This document shows, piece after piece, positions 9,261 through 17,283 of a stretch of 64,000 bases of DNA; position 1 is the first letter of the stretch, and the number at the start of each line of letters is the position of its first letter. The notes below the pieces were generated by a model that saw only the letters and a program-made list of their open reading frames with translations, made no database searches and was not told the DNA's origin. The DNA lies in NCBI GenBank assembly GCA_963760225.1, contig CAVXCD010000003.1, positions 558,001 through 622,000 on the forward strand, in the 5' to 3' direction. The position numbers and the translations under genes are program-made. This stretch comes from 13-2-20CM-66-19 sp963760225. Lineage in GTDB: Bacteria > Pseudomonadota > Gammaproteobacteria > Steroidobacterales > Steroidobacteraceae.

Positions 9261-9291
9261 GTCATGTCTTGCACGGGTCCTCGGTTGCGGA

Positions 9292-9614
9292 TGGTGCCCG
9301 AGGTCGGAGTCGAACCGACACGCTTTTAAGGGCGGCGGATTTTCCTGCCACTTCAGCTTGCGCTGCCCCGGGAGCTAAGCGGCGCCCGGGTTCGTGGTCT
9401 GGAGCACGCCTTCACCATAGCCGCGAGGCCGTAGGTGCCCGCCGTCTGCTCTCTACACCTTCCTTCGCAGTCAGCGAAGGCTTGGCTCGGCGTTAGCTCG
9501 GGCGGCAGCGCCCGGGCCTTCACCGAGTTTGACGGGCTTCACCCCGCAGATTTCTCCGCGAGGGCTCAAGTTGTCTTCTGAGTCCGCTGCGTCTACCAAT
9601 TCCGCCACTCGGGC
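9292..9614 (-). tRNA. tRNA-Leu(CAA), split by a group I intron
   Basis: Read on the minus strand, the 5' exon is 9614-9580 (35 nt) and the 3' exon 9343-9292 (52 nt with encoded CCA). Joined they give an 87-nt class II tRNA. The acceptor stem is GCCCGAG/CTCGGGC, the D-arm GGAATTGGTAGAC, the anticodon stem GCGGA/TCCGC with loop CTCAAAA (anticodon CAA), the variable arm CGC-CCTTAAAA-GCG, and the T-arm GTCGG-TTCGACT-CCGAC. The intervening 236 nt fall between anticodon positions 34 and 35. Without splicing the tRNA cannot fold. It decodes UUG. Confidence 0.93.
9344..9579 (-). ncRNA. Group I self-splicing intron (IC3-like) in tRNA-Leu
   Basis: 236-nt intron without an open reading frame, starting AGAAGACAAC and ending GTGGCAGG, i.e. 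with the terminal omega-G. Conserved core blocks resemble the Azoarcus tRNA-Ile intron as I recall it: GTCAAACTCGG, AACGCCGAGCCAAGC, GAAGGTGTAGAGA, AGACGG and CTATGGTGAAGGC. The P7 strands read GAGCA and TGCTC, complementary to each other. An internal guide GAGCCC shortly after the 5' junction pairs with exon GGACTC (five of six pairs). It should splice itself with a guanosine cofactor. No homing endonuclease is encoded. Confidence 0.92.
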
Positions 9615-9623
9615 ACGCCGGCC

Positions 9624-9629
9624 AGTATA
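9624..9629 (-). promoter_or_regulatory. -10 element of the tRNA-Leu gene
   Basis: On the minus strand TATACT lies 10 bp before the mature 5' end of the tRNA and is followed by a GC-rich discriminator (GGCCGGC), as usual for stable-RNA promoters. No convincing -35 element is seen at 16-18 bp; TTGGCC is at 13 bp. Confidence 0.5.
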
Positions 9630-9702
9630 AGGCCCCCGGGGTGGCCAAGGGCGCTTCGGTGCGTGTGCGACCTTTCGCCGGGCTGAGGCATCTAAGACCA
9701 TC

Positions 9703-10275
9703 GTGGCGCGACTGGCGGAAAGCGTGGTTCCGGGGGAGATGCTGGCGCGGGCCTGCGCGGGCGAGCAGGCGGCGCGTGCAGCGATCTACACGGCACTGGC
9801 GCCCGCGACGCTGACTCTGATCCGTCGCATGGTCGGGCAGCGCAGCCTGGCGGAGGACATCTTCCAGGACACCATGATGATCCTGTTCGAGCGGCTGCCG
9901 CAGTTCCGCGGCGAGGCGCCGCTAGGCGCCTGGCTGCGGCAGATCGCCATCAACCGCTGCCTGATGTACCTGCGCTCGCCGTGGCGGCGGGCGCGCCTGT
10001 GCTGGGAAGCGGGAGAGGCGGCCGCGGAGGCTGCGGCCCCGCCGGTCGCGGGCTGCCGCGCCGAGTCGATCGACCTGGAGCGTGCGCTCGCCACGCTTGC
10101 CCCCGTAGCGCGCGCGGTCGTGTGGATGTACGAGGTGGAGGGTTATTCCCACCAGGAGATCGCCCACGAGTTCGGCCGCTCGGTGAGTTTTTCAAAGTCC
10201 CAGCTGGCGCGCGCGCATACACGGCTGCGTGCCTGGTTCGAGCCCGAGGAGCGACGCTCATGCACCCTGACGTAG
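9703..10275 (+). CDS. ECF-family RNA polymerase sigma factor
   Basis: 190 residues from a GTG start. Region 2 is visible as LAEDIFQDTMMILFERLPQF followed by WLRQIAINRCLMYLR. Region 4 is LATLAPVARAVVWMYEVEGY and SHQEIAHEFGRSVSFSKSQL, the helix-turn-helix that reads the -35 element. No regions 1 or 3, as expected for group IV sigma factors. The next gene starts inside its last codons, so the two are translationally coupled, and a PDZ protein follows. This layout suggests a cell-envelope response unit, though I cannot assign an ECF subgroup. Confidence 0.92.
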   Translation: MARLAESVVPGEMLARACAGEQAARAAIYTALAPATLTLIRRMVGQRSLAEDIFQDTMMILFERLPQFRGEAPLGAWLRQIAINRCLMYLRSPWRRARLCWEAGEAAAEAAAPPVAGCRAESIDLERALATLAPVARAVVWMYEVEGYSHQEIAHEFGRSVSFSKSQLARAHTRLRAWFEPEERRSCTLT

Positions 10276-10787
10276 ATCGACCAGCGGCCTGGACCGGGTT
10301 GCTGCGACAACTGCCCGCGGAAGCCGCGCAGCCTTATTCGTTCGACGAATTTCAGCGCCGTGCGCGGCATCGCACGCGCGCCGCGCGCCGCATGGCCGGT
10401 GCCACGGCGCTGGCCGCCGCACTGCTGCTGGCCCTCGGCGTGGCCGCCCTGTCGATGCGCTTCGGGCCGCCGCAGCCGCCGCGCGCGGCGCCCGCCGGGG
10501 CAGGGCGCGGGGCGCCGGTACCGCCACCGGCCGGGGTACGCCCCGAGGCGATGGAGCACTGGCTCGCCGGCCTGCCGAGCGAGCCGGCGGTGGTGCGTCC
10601 CGGTACGTACGCGGCCGTGCTGCGGCTCGAGGACCGCCTCGCGCAGGTCGACGACGTTCTGAGTGCCGCGCGCCTCGAGCCGCACCCCCCGCAGCGCCTC
10701 CTCGACCTGCAGCGCGAGCGCACGCGTCTGGTCGGCACGCTGGCGCAGGTGCGCTACGCCGAGACGCTCGCCGACGATTCCCTCTGA
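10260..10787 (+). CDS. Single-pass membrane protein, possible anti-sigma factor
   Basis: 175 residues from ATG 10260, overlapping the end of the sigma gene by 16 nt. About 45 cytoplasmic residues come first, then one hydrophobic segment (about 45-66), a Pro/Ala-rich stretch and a periplasmic helical part with LDLQRERTRLVGTLAQVRYA. I recognise no named family. Position directly after an ECF sigma gene, coupling and single-TM topology are the usual signs of an anti-sigma factor; the short N-terminal domain does not show a ZAS zinc motif (HxxxCxxC). The role is inferred from context only. Confidence 0.7.
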   Translation: MHPDVDRPAAWTGLLRQLPAEAAQPYSFDEFQRRARHRTRAARRMAGATALAAALLLALGVAALSMRFGPPQPPRAAPAGAGRGAPVPPPAGVRPEAMEHWLAGLPSEPAVVRPGTYAAVLRLEDRLAQVDDVLSAARLEPHPPQRLLDLQRERTRLVGTLAQVRYAETLADDSL

Positions 10788-10804
10788 CCACCCCAGGAGC
10801 CCAC

Positions 10805-11815
10805 GTGAAAACCCTGACCCTGATCGCCGCGCTGCTGGCCGCTGCCCTGCAGCCGGTATTTCCAGCCGCCGCAGCGGCGGAAGCGCCGCCCGCTTCGCCG
10901 GCGCAACCGGTTGCGCCGGCGGCGCCGACCGTTCCCGCCGCTCCGGCTGCTCCCACCGCTGCGGCTGCTCCGGTCGCCAACGCCGAACTCGAGGCGCAGC
11001 TCGAGACGGCCCGGCGCAAGCTGGAGGAGGCGGCGCACGAGGTCGCGGCACTGTCCACCCAGATGAGCGGCACGCTCATCGAGCAGGTCATGCCGTACGT
11101 CGGCGTGGGTCGCGCCATCATCGGCGTGCAGCTGGACAACGCGCCGCAGGGCGCGCGGGTGAGCGAGGTCTCCCCGGGCGGCCCGGCCGCCGAAGCCGGC
11201 ATCCGCGCAGGCGACGTGATCGTCACGGTCGACGGCAGCGAGGTCGGCGGCCCCGAGGCGGCGCGCAAGGTCGTGCGCATCATGCGCAACATCAAGCCCG
11301 ACAGCCGCGTCAGTGTGCGTGTGCTGCGCGAAGGACGGCCGCGCGAGTTCGTCGTGACCGCCCGTCCCGGGCCGACGCTGCTGACGATGCACGGCCTGTC
11401 CGAGCTCGGCATGCCCGAGCTCGGCATGCCGCCAGCGGACCTGGCATTCGTGCTGCGCCGTCCGTTCGCCGACATGGAGCTGGCGAGTCTCACGCCGCGG
11501 CTGGGAAGTTATTTCGGCGCTGACAAGGGCATCCTGGTGGTGCGCGCGCCGGCCGACGGCGCACTGCAGCTCCAGGATGGCGACGTGATACTCGCCATCG
11601 ACGGACGCGTTCCGAGCAGCGGCGCGCACGCCACGCGCATCCTCGGCTCCTACCAGCCGGGCGAGAAGCTCACGCTGCGCATCCTGCGCCAACACAAGCC
11701 GCTGCAACTCGAGGCGACGCTGCCGCAGCGGCCCGGCGCGGATGAGCGCGACGCCATGCGCCACATGCAGCAGCGCTTCCGGGCAGCGCCGCGCGAGCGC
11801 AGCGGCGCCGCCTGA
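10805..11815 (+). CDS. Periplasmic protein with two PDZ domains
   Basis: 336 residues from a GTG start. A signal peptide (KTLTLIAALLAAALQPVFPA) is followed by an Ala/Pro-rich linker, a short coiled-coil-like helix (LEAQLETARRKLEEAAHEVA), a first PDZ domain (about 100-180; IIGVQLD, GGPAAEAGIRAGDVIVTVDG) and a second, shorter PDZ domain (about 235-315; LQDGDVILAIDG). No protease triad or zinc-binding motif is present, so this is a binding or adaptor protein and not a DegS/RseP-like protease. It follows the sigma/TM pair by 17 bp and probably belongs to the same operon, perhaps sensing exposed C-termini in the envelope. Confidence 0.85.
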   Translation: MKTLTLIAALLAAALQPVFPAAAAAEAPPASPAQPVAPAAPTVPAAPAAPTAAAAPVANAELEAQLETARRKLEEAAHEVAALSTQMSGTLIEQVMPYVGVGRAIIGVQLDNAPQGARVSEVSPGGPAAEAGIRAGDVIVTVDGSEVGGPEAARKVVRIMRNIKPDSRVSVRVLREGRPREFVVTARPGPTLLTMHGLSELGMPELGMPPADLAFVLRRPFADMELASLTPRLGSYFGADKGILVVRAPADGALQLQDGDVILAIDGRVPSSGAHATRILGSYQPGEKLTLRILRQHKPLQLEATLPQRPGADERDAMRHMQQRFRAAPRERSGAA

Positions 11816-11874
11816 GCGCTGGCGCGCACGGCCGCTGCGGCCGCGCCGCCGCGGCGGGCGTGTAACATGCGCGC

Positions 11875-12924
11875 GTGCGCCGCCAGGACTTCGCCTACGA
11901 TCTGCCCGCCGAGTTGATCGCCCAGGAACCCCCCGCCACCCGCTCCGCGGGTCGCCTGCTGGTGCTCGATCGTGCCACCGGTGCCGTCGCTGACCGCGCA
12001 CTGCGCGACCTGCCCGAGTGCCTGCAGCCCGGCGACCTGCTGGTGCTCAACGACACGCGTGTCATCGCCGCACGGCTGTTCGGGACCAAGCCCTCGGGCG
12101 GGCGGGTGGAGATCCTGCTGGAGCGCGCGCTCGCAGGTCACGAAGCGCTGGTGCAGCTGGCGGCGAGCAAGCCCATCCGCGCCGGGCTGGCTATCGCCAC
12201 CGCCGGCGGCACGCTGCAGGTACTCGCGCGCGAGGGCGAGCTGTGGCGCGTGACGCTGCCCGCGCCGGCGCTCGAGTTCTTCGATGGCTTCGGCACCGTG
12301 CCGCTGCCGCCCTACATCCGCCGCGTCCCGGCGGCCGCCGACCGCGAGCGCTACCAGAGTATCTTCGCGCGCGAGCCCGGCGCGGTCGCTGCGCCGACTG
12401 CGAGCCTGCATTTCGATGCGCCGCTGATGGCGGCGCTCGCCGCGCGCGGTGTGCGCAGCACGCTGGTCACGCTGCACGTCGGTGCCGGCACGTTTCAGCC
12501 GCTGCGCAGCGACGAGGTCTCTCAGCACGTGCTGCATGCCGAGCGCGCCTGCGTCGGGGCCGCGGCCTGCGAGGCCATCGCCGCTGCGCGCGCGCGCGGC
12601 GGCCGCGTGGTGGCCGTCGGTACCACCGTGGTGCGCGCGCTCGAGTCGGCGGCACTGGCCACCGGTGCGCACGCCGGCGACCCGGGGGCACTACCGCTTG
12701 CGCCGTGGTCCGGCGAGACGCGCCTGTTCATCACCCCGGGCTTTCGCTTCCAGGTGAGCGACGTGCTGCTGACGAACTTTCACCTGCCGGAGTCGACGCT
12801 GCTCATGCTGGTATGCGCCTTTGCCGGGCAGCGCGCGGTGCTCGCCGCGTACCGCCACGCGGTGGCGGCGCGCTACCGCTTCTTCAGCTACGGCGACGCC
12901 ATGCTGCTCGCCCGGAGCGCTTAG
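11875..12924 (+). CDS. queA: S-adenosylmethionine:tRNA ribosyltransferase-isomerase QueA
   Basis: 349 residues from a GTG start, with no good ribosome site (a TAACAT lies 6 bp upstream). Typical QueA stretches are present: FAYDLPAELIAQ, LVLNDTRVIAARLFG, VTLHVGAGTFQPL and FQVSDVLLTNFHLPESTLL. The enzyme moves the ribosyl part of SAM onto 7-aminomethyl-7-deazaguanosine at tRNA position 34 to give epoxyqueuosine. tgt begins one base after its stop codon, so the two act in the same pathway from one transcript. Confidence 0.96.
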   Translation: MRRQDFAYDLPAELIAQEPPATRSAGRLLVLDRATGAVADRALRDLPECLQPGDLLVLNDTRVIAARLFGTKPSGGRVEILLERALAGHEALVQLAASKPIRAGLAIATAGGTLQVLAREGELWRVTLPAPALEFFDGFGTVPLPPYIRRVPAAADRERYQSIFAREPGAVAAPTASLHFDAPLMAALAARGVRSTLVTLHVGAGTFQPLRSDEVSQHVLHAERACVGAAACEAIAAARARGGRVVAVGTTVVRALESAALATGAHAGDPGALPLAPWSGETRLFITPGFRFQVSDVLLTNFHLPESTLLMLVCAFAGQRAVLAAYRHAVAARYRFFSYGDAMLLARSA

Positions 12925-12925
12925 A

Positions 12926-14057
12926 TTGAACCCGGTGTTCAGCGTGCTGGCACGCGACGGCGCCGCCCGCACCGGCAGCCTCGCCACTGCGCACGGCGTG
13001 GTCGAGACCCCGGCATTCATGCCGGTGGGCACCTACGGCACCGTGAAGGCAATGACCCCCGAAGAGCTCGAGGACTTGGGCGCACAGATCATCCTCGGCA
13101 ACACCTTCCACCTGCTGCTGCGCCCGGGGCCGGACATCATCGCCGCCCACGGCGGCCTGCACGGCTTCATGCACTGGGAGCATCCGCTGCTTACCGATTC
13201 GGGCGGCTTCCAGGTGTTCAGCCTGCGCAGCCTGCGTCGCATCGGCGAGGAGGGCGTGCACTTTCGCTCGCCGATCGATGGGCGCGAGGTGCGCCTGACC
13301 CCCGAGGTCTCGATGGACGTACAGCGCGCGCTGCGCTCGGACATCGCCATGGCGCTCGACGACTGCACCGCCTACCCGGCGCCCGAGAGCGAGGCGCGGG
13401 CCTCCATGGAGCGCTCCATGCGCTGGGCGGTGCGCAGCCACGCGCATTACTACCGCGGCGCGCAGGAAGCACCTGGCGGGCTGTTCGGCATCGTGCAGGG
13501 CGGCATGCATACGAGCCTGCGGCTCGCCTCGCTCGAGGCGCTGCTGCGGCTCGACTGGCCGGGGCTGGCCATCGGCGGACTGGCGGTCGGGGAATCGCTC
13601 GAGGAGCGCCTCGGTGTGCTCGAGTCGCTCACGCCGCACATGCCCCCGGAGCGGCCGCGCTACCTCATGGGGGTGGGCCGACCCGAGGACATCGTGGCCG
13701 CGGTGGCGCTGCGGTGTCGACCTGTTTGACTGCGTGATCCCGACGCGCCACGCCCGCAACGGCCACCTGTTCACCAGCGGCGGCGTCATCAACATCCGTA
13801 ACAGCGCCTTCGCCGCCGACCTTGCGCCGATCGACAGCAGCTGCGACTGCTACACCTGCCGCAACTTCACCCGCGCCTACCTGCGCCATCTCGACCGCTG
13901 CAACGAGATCCTCGGCTCGCGCCTCAACACCATCCATAACCTGCACTACTACATCGGGCTGATGCGCGCACTGCGGCAGGCGATCGCCGCCGGGCGTCTG
14001 GCGCCGTGGGCCCGGGATTTCCTCGCCGCCCGGCGCGGCGCGGACGCTGTGGCATAA
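12926..14057 (+). pseudogene. tgt: Queuine/preQ1 tRNA-ribosyltransferase Tgt, split by a one-base frameshift
   Basis: The family inserts preQ1 into tRNA position 34. The first frame runs from TTG 12926 (GTG 12935 also possible) through VETPAFMPVGTYGTVK, the DSGGFQVFSL motif with the catalytic Asp, and GIVQGGM and AIGGLAVGE, to MGVGRPEDIV, then stops at 13729. The protein continues in the next frame from GVDLFDCVIPTRHARNGH, carrying the zinc site CDCYTC with its later His, to 14057. One extra base near 13709-13712 (GCGCTGCGGT) accounts for the break. Both halves are well conserved, so an assembly error is likelier than a dead gene. Operon queA-tgt-yajC-secDF. Confidence 0.9.
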
Positions 14058-14088
14058 TGCCGCCCTTTTCGCCCCCCGGACCTAAGTT

Positions 14089-14418
14089 ATGAACGGCTTG
14101 ATTTCCGACGCCTGGGCGCAGAGCGCCCCGGGCGCACCCGGCGGACAGCTGCAGTTCGCGCTGCTGATGGCGGCGTTCATCGCGCTGTTCTACTTCATGC
14201 TGATCAGGCCGCAGCAGCGGCGCGCCAAGGAGCACCAGGCCCTGCTGTCGAAGCTGGCCGTGGGCGACGAGGTGGTCACCGGTGGCGGCCTGCTGGGACG
14301 GGTCACCGAGGTGGGCGACACCTTCGTCACCCTGGAGGTCGCCGACGGGGTGCGCGTCAAGATTCAGAAGGTGCAGGTGACGCAGCTCATGCCCAAGGGC
14401 ACGCTGAAGAGCGCCTGA
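14089..14418 (+). CDS. yajC: Preprotein translocase subunit YajC
   Basis: 109 residues. One transmembrane helix (about residues 20-42, FALLMAAFIALFYFMLIRPQ) is followed by the YajC signature RPQQRRAKEHQALLSKL and a small beta-domain (VGDEVVTGGGLLGRVTEV). YajC associates with SecDF-YidC in the inner membrane. It starts 31 bp after the end of tgt and is separated from secD by 3 bp, the standard gammaproteobacterial order. Confidence 0.96.
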   Translation: MNGLISDAWAQSAPGAPGGQLQFALLMAAFIALFYFMLIRPQQRRAKEHQALLSKLAVGDEVVTGGGLLGRVTEVGDTFVTLEVADGVRVKIQKVQVTQLMPKGTLKSA

Positions 14419-14421
14419 GCC

Positions 14422-16293
14422 ATGCTCGAATACCCGCGCTGGAAATACCTGCTGGTGGCGGCGGTGCTGCTGCTGGCGCTGCTGTTCGCGCTGCCGAACT
14501 TCTTCGGCGAGGATCCGGCGCTGCAGGTGGCACGCAAGGATCACGCCGCGATCAGCGATACCGACGCGCGCTCGCTCGAGGGGTTCCTGCGCCAGCGCAG
14601 CGTGCACTTCATCAGGAGCTACCTCGACAGCGGCCGCCTGATGGTGCGCTTTGCGAGCGTGCCCGATCAGCTGGCAGCGCGCGATGCCGTCAACGAGCAG
14701 TACCAGGGGACCTACATCACCGCGCTGTCGTTCGCACCGCGCACCCCGGAGCTGCTGCGGGCGCTGGGCCTGCGGCCCATGCCGCTCGGTCTGGACCTGC
14801 GCGGCGGCCTCTACCTGCTCTACCAGGTGGACGTGAACGCCGCGGTCAGCCAGGCGCTCGAGGGGTACGCGCAGGATGCGCGCCGCGCGCTGGCGGGCGC
14901 CAACATCCCGGTGAAGGACGTCGCCCTCGTGGCGCTCGGCACCCCCCGCCCCAACGCGGTGCGCGTGGTGCTGCCGCCGGAGGCGGACGTCAACGCGGCC
15001 CGCAGCGCGCTCACCACGGCGTTCCAGGGGCTCACCGTCAGCACCGAGAGTCTCGCCAGCGGCTCGGCCGTCAACGCCGTGCTGACCACCGCGCAGATCC
15101 GCGAGCGCCAGGACTATGCCATCCAGCAGAACATCACCACGCTGCGCAACCGCGTCAACGAGCTGGGCGTGTCGGAGCCGATCGTGCAGCGCCAGGGCGT
15201 CGACCGCATCAACGTACAGCTGCCCGGCGTGCAGAACTCGGCCGAGGTCAAGGACATCCTCGGCCGTGTGGCGACGCTCGAGTTCCGCCTCGAGGACATG
15301 CAGCACAACCCGGTGGAGGCACAGCAGACCGGGCGCGTGCCGCTCGGCTCGAAGCTCTATACGCACACGCGCTTCGGCCACCCGGTGCTGCTCAAGCGCG
15401 AAGTGATCGCCACCGGTGACCAGCTCACCAACGCCACCACCAGCCAGTCGCAGGAAGGACCGGCGGTGAACGTGCGGCTCGATGCGCGCGCCGGCGAGAA
15501 CATGCTGCGCACCACGCGGGCGAACCTCAACAAGCGCATGGCGGTGGTACTCATCGACAAGCGGCGCGAGACCACCGAGGTGGACGGCAAGAAGGTGGCG
15601 CGCGAGATAACCGACGAGGAAGTGGTCAATGACGCCACGATACGCGGCGTGTTCAGCAACAACTTCCAGATCACCGGACTGCAGGCGGGCGAGGCGCGCG
15701 AGCTGGCGCTGCTGCTGCGCTCCGGCTCGCTCGCGATCCCGCTCTACCCGATCGAGGAGCGCGCGGTGGGCCCGAGCCTCGGGCGCGACAACATCGACAA
15801 GGGCGTCACCGCACTGCTGGTCGGCATGGCCGGCGTGTTCGTCTTCATGGCGCTGTACTACAAGACCTTCGGCCTGGTCGCCGATCTGGTGCTGCTCGCC
15901 AACGTGGTGCTGCTGACGGCGCTGCTCTCCATGATGCGCGCCTCACTGTCGCTGCCGGGCATCGCCGGCATCATCCTCACCGTCGGCATGGCGGTGGATG
16001 CCAACGTGCTGATCTACGAGCGCATCCGCGAGGAGCTGCGCAAGGGCGTCTCGCCGCAGGCCGCCATCCGCGCCGGCTTCGAGAAGGCTTTCTCGGCCAT
16101 TGCCGACTCCAACGTCACGACGCTGATCGCCGGGGTGGTGCTGTGGGTGCTCGGCACCGGCCCGATCCGCGGCTTCGCCGTGGTGCTGACGCTCGGCATT
16201 GCGACCTCGATGTTCACCTCGCTGATGGGCAGCCGCGCGCTGCTCACCCTCATGTACGGCGGCCGGCGCAAGCTCGCGCGGCTGTCGATCTGA
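14422..16293 (+). CDS. secD: Protein translocase subunit SecD
   Basis: 623 residues. First transmembrane helix at residues 8-25, a large periplasmic domain containing GLDLRGGLYLLYQVD, and five C-terminal membrane segments with the RND-type motif GMAVDANVLIYERIREEL. SecD with SecF uses the proton gradient to pull exported proteins across the inner membrane after SecA-driven insertion. Length matches the usual 600-620 residues. secF follows after 13 bp. Confidence 0.97.
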   Translation: MLEYPRWKYLLVAAVLLLALLFALPNFFGEDPALQVARKDHAAISDTDARSLEGFLRQRSVHFIRSYLDSGRLMVRFASVPDQLAARDAVNEQYQGTYITALSFAPRTPELLRALGLRPMPLGLDLRGGLYLLYQVDVNAAVSQALEGYAQDARRALAGANIPVKDVALVALGTPRPNAVRVVLPPEADVNAARSALTTAFQGLTVSTESLASGSAVNAVLTTAQIRERQDYAIQQNITTLRNRVNELGVSEPIVQRQGVDRINVQLPGVQNSAEVKDILGRVATLEFRLEDMQHNPVEAQQTGRVPLGSKLYTHTRFGHPVLLKREVIATGDQLTNATTSQSQEGPAVNVRLDARAGENMLRTTRANLNKRMAVVLIDKRRETTEVDGKKVAREITDEEVVNDATIRGVFSNNFQITGLQAGEARELALLLRSGSLAIPLYPIEERAVGPSLGRDNIDKGVTALLVGMAGVFVFMALYYKTFGLVADLVLLANVVLLTALLSMMRASLSLPGIAGIILTVGMAVDANVLIYERIREELRKGVSPQAAIRAGFEKAFSAIADSNVTTLIAGVVLWVLGTGPIRGFAVVLTLGIATSMFTSLMGSRALLTLMYGGRRKLARLSI

Positions 16294-16306
16294 CCAAGGA
16301 TCCGCC

Positions 16307-17242
16307 GTGGAATTCTTCAGCCATCAGACCAACTTCCCGTTCATGGCGACGCGGCGCTGGTGGTACGGGCTGTCGGCGCTGTTCATGGTCGTGTCGCTGA
16401 GCGCGTTCTTCACCCGCGGGCTGAACCTGGCCATCGACTTCACCGGCGGGGTGAGCGCCGAGGTCAGCTTCCCGGGCCCCGTCAACGTCGACACGGTGCG
16501 CACGCGCCTCGCGGCCGCCGGCTTCCACGAGCCGCAGGTGCAGAACTTCGGCTCGGCGCGCGACATCGCCATCCGCCTGCCGCCGGACCCGCAGCAGAGC
16601 GCCACCGCGATCCGTGCGCGCCTGGAGGGCGCGCTCCACGAGCTCGACAGCGGTGCGCAGGTGGCACAGCTCGAGGTGGTCGGGCCGCAGGTGGGCAACG
16701 AGCTCAAGCTGAGCGCGGTGCAGGCGCTGTTCTTCACGCTGCTCGGGATCTTCCTGTACATCGCCTTCCGCTTTCACACCTGGCGGCTGTCGTTCGGGGC
16801 GATCCTGGCGGTGCTGCACGATCCGATCCTGGTGCTCGGGTTCTTCGCGCTGACGCAGATGTCGTTCGACCTGGCAGTGGTCGCGGCGATGCTCGCCGTC
16901 ATCGGCTACTCGCTGAACGACACGGTGGTGGTGTTCGACCGTATCCGCGAGCGTTTCGAGACCAACCGGCGCTCGGCGCCGGAGGTGGTGCTCGACCAGT
17001 CGATCAACCAGACACTGTCGCGCACCATCATGACCAAGGTGGTCACCTCGATCGTGGTGGTGGCGCTGCTGTTCCTCGGCGGCCCGGTGCTGAAGGGCTT
17101 CTCGGCGGCGCTGCTGATCGGCATCATCGCCGGCACCTATTCCTCGATCTACATCTCCAGCGCCATCGCGCTCGATTGCGGGTTGACCGCCGAGCACGTG
17201 TTCCCATCGGACAAGAAGGCGGCGCTCGACCACCTGCCGTAG
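16307..17242 (+). CDS. secF: Protein translocase subunit SecF
   Basis: 311 residues. N-terminal helix, short periplasmic domain with AIDFTGGV, and a five-helix membrane domain with GYSLNDTVVVFDRIRERF, the SecF counterpart of the SecD motif. A GGATCC-type weak ribosome site precedes GTG 16307. It is the last gene of the queA-tgt-yajC-secDF run and is convergent with the amino-acid permease. Confidence 0.97.
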   Translation: MEFFSHQTNFPFMATRRWWYGLSALFMVVSLSAFFTRGLNLAIDFTGGVSAEVSFPGPVNVDTVRTRLAAAGFHEPQVQNFGSARDIAIRLPPDPQQSATAIRARLEGALHELDSGAQVAQLEVVGPQVGNELKLSAVQALFFTLLGIFLYIAFRFHTWRLSFGAILAVLHDPILVLGFFALTQMSFDLAVVAAMLAVIGYSLNDTVVVFDRIRERFETNRRSAPEVVLDQSINQTLSRTIMTKVVTSIVVVALLFLGGPVLKGFSAALLIGIIAGTYSSIYISSAIALDCGLTAEHVFPSDKKAALDHLP

Positions 17243-17244
17243 CG

Positions 17245-17266
17245 GCGCGCCGCTTGCGCGGCGCGC
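17245..17266. terminator. Hairpin between convergent secF and permease genes
   Basis: A perfect 9-bp stem GCGCGCCGC/GCGGCGCGC with loop TTGC lies 3 bp after the secF stop and 18 bp before the permease stop. There is no T-run on either side, so it may mark a transcript end without being a classical intrinsic terminator. Confidence 0.45.
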
Positions 17267-17283
17267 GAGCTTCAGGCGCTGAC

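Noticed and set aside
9343..9580. Alternative splice register after U33, giving anticodon GAA (phenylalanine)
   Set aside because: The body has the leucine-type long variable arm and the guide pairs with CUC ending at C34, not with U33. The CAA register gives a normal tRNA-Leu.
9292..9614. Two separate partial tRNAs (one at each end) instead of one split gene
   Set aside because: The 5' and 3' parts pair perfectly in acceptor and anticodon stems only when joined, and the spacer has group I core sequence.
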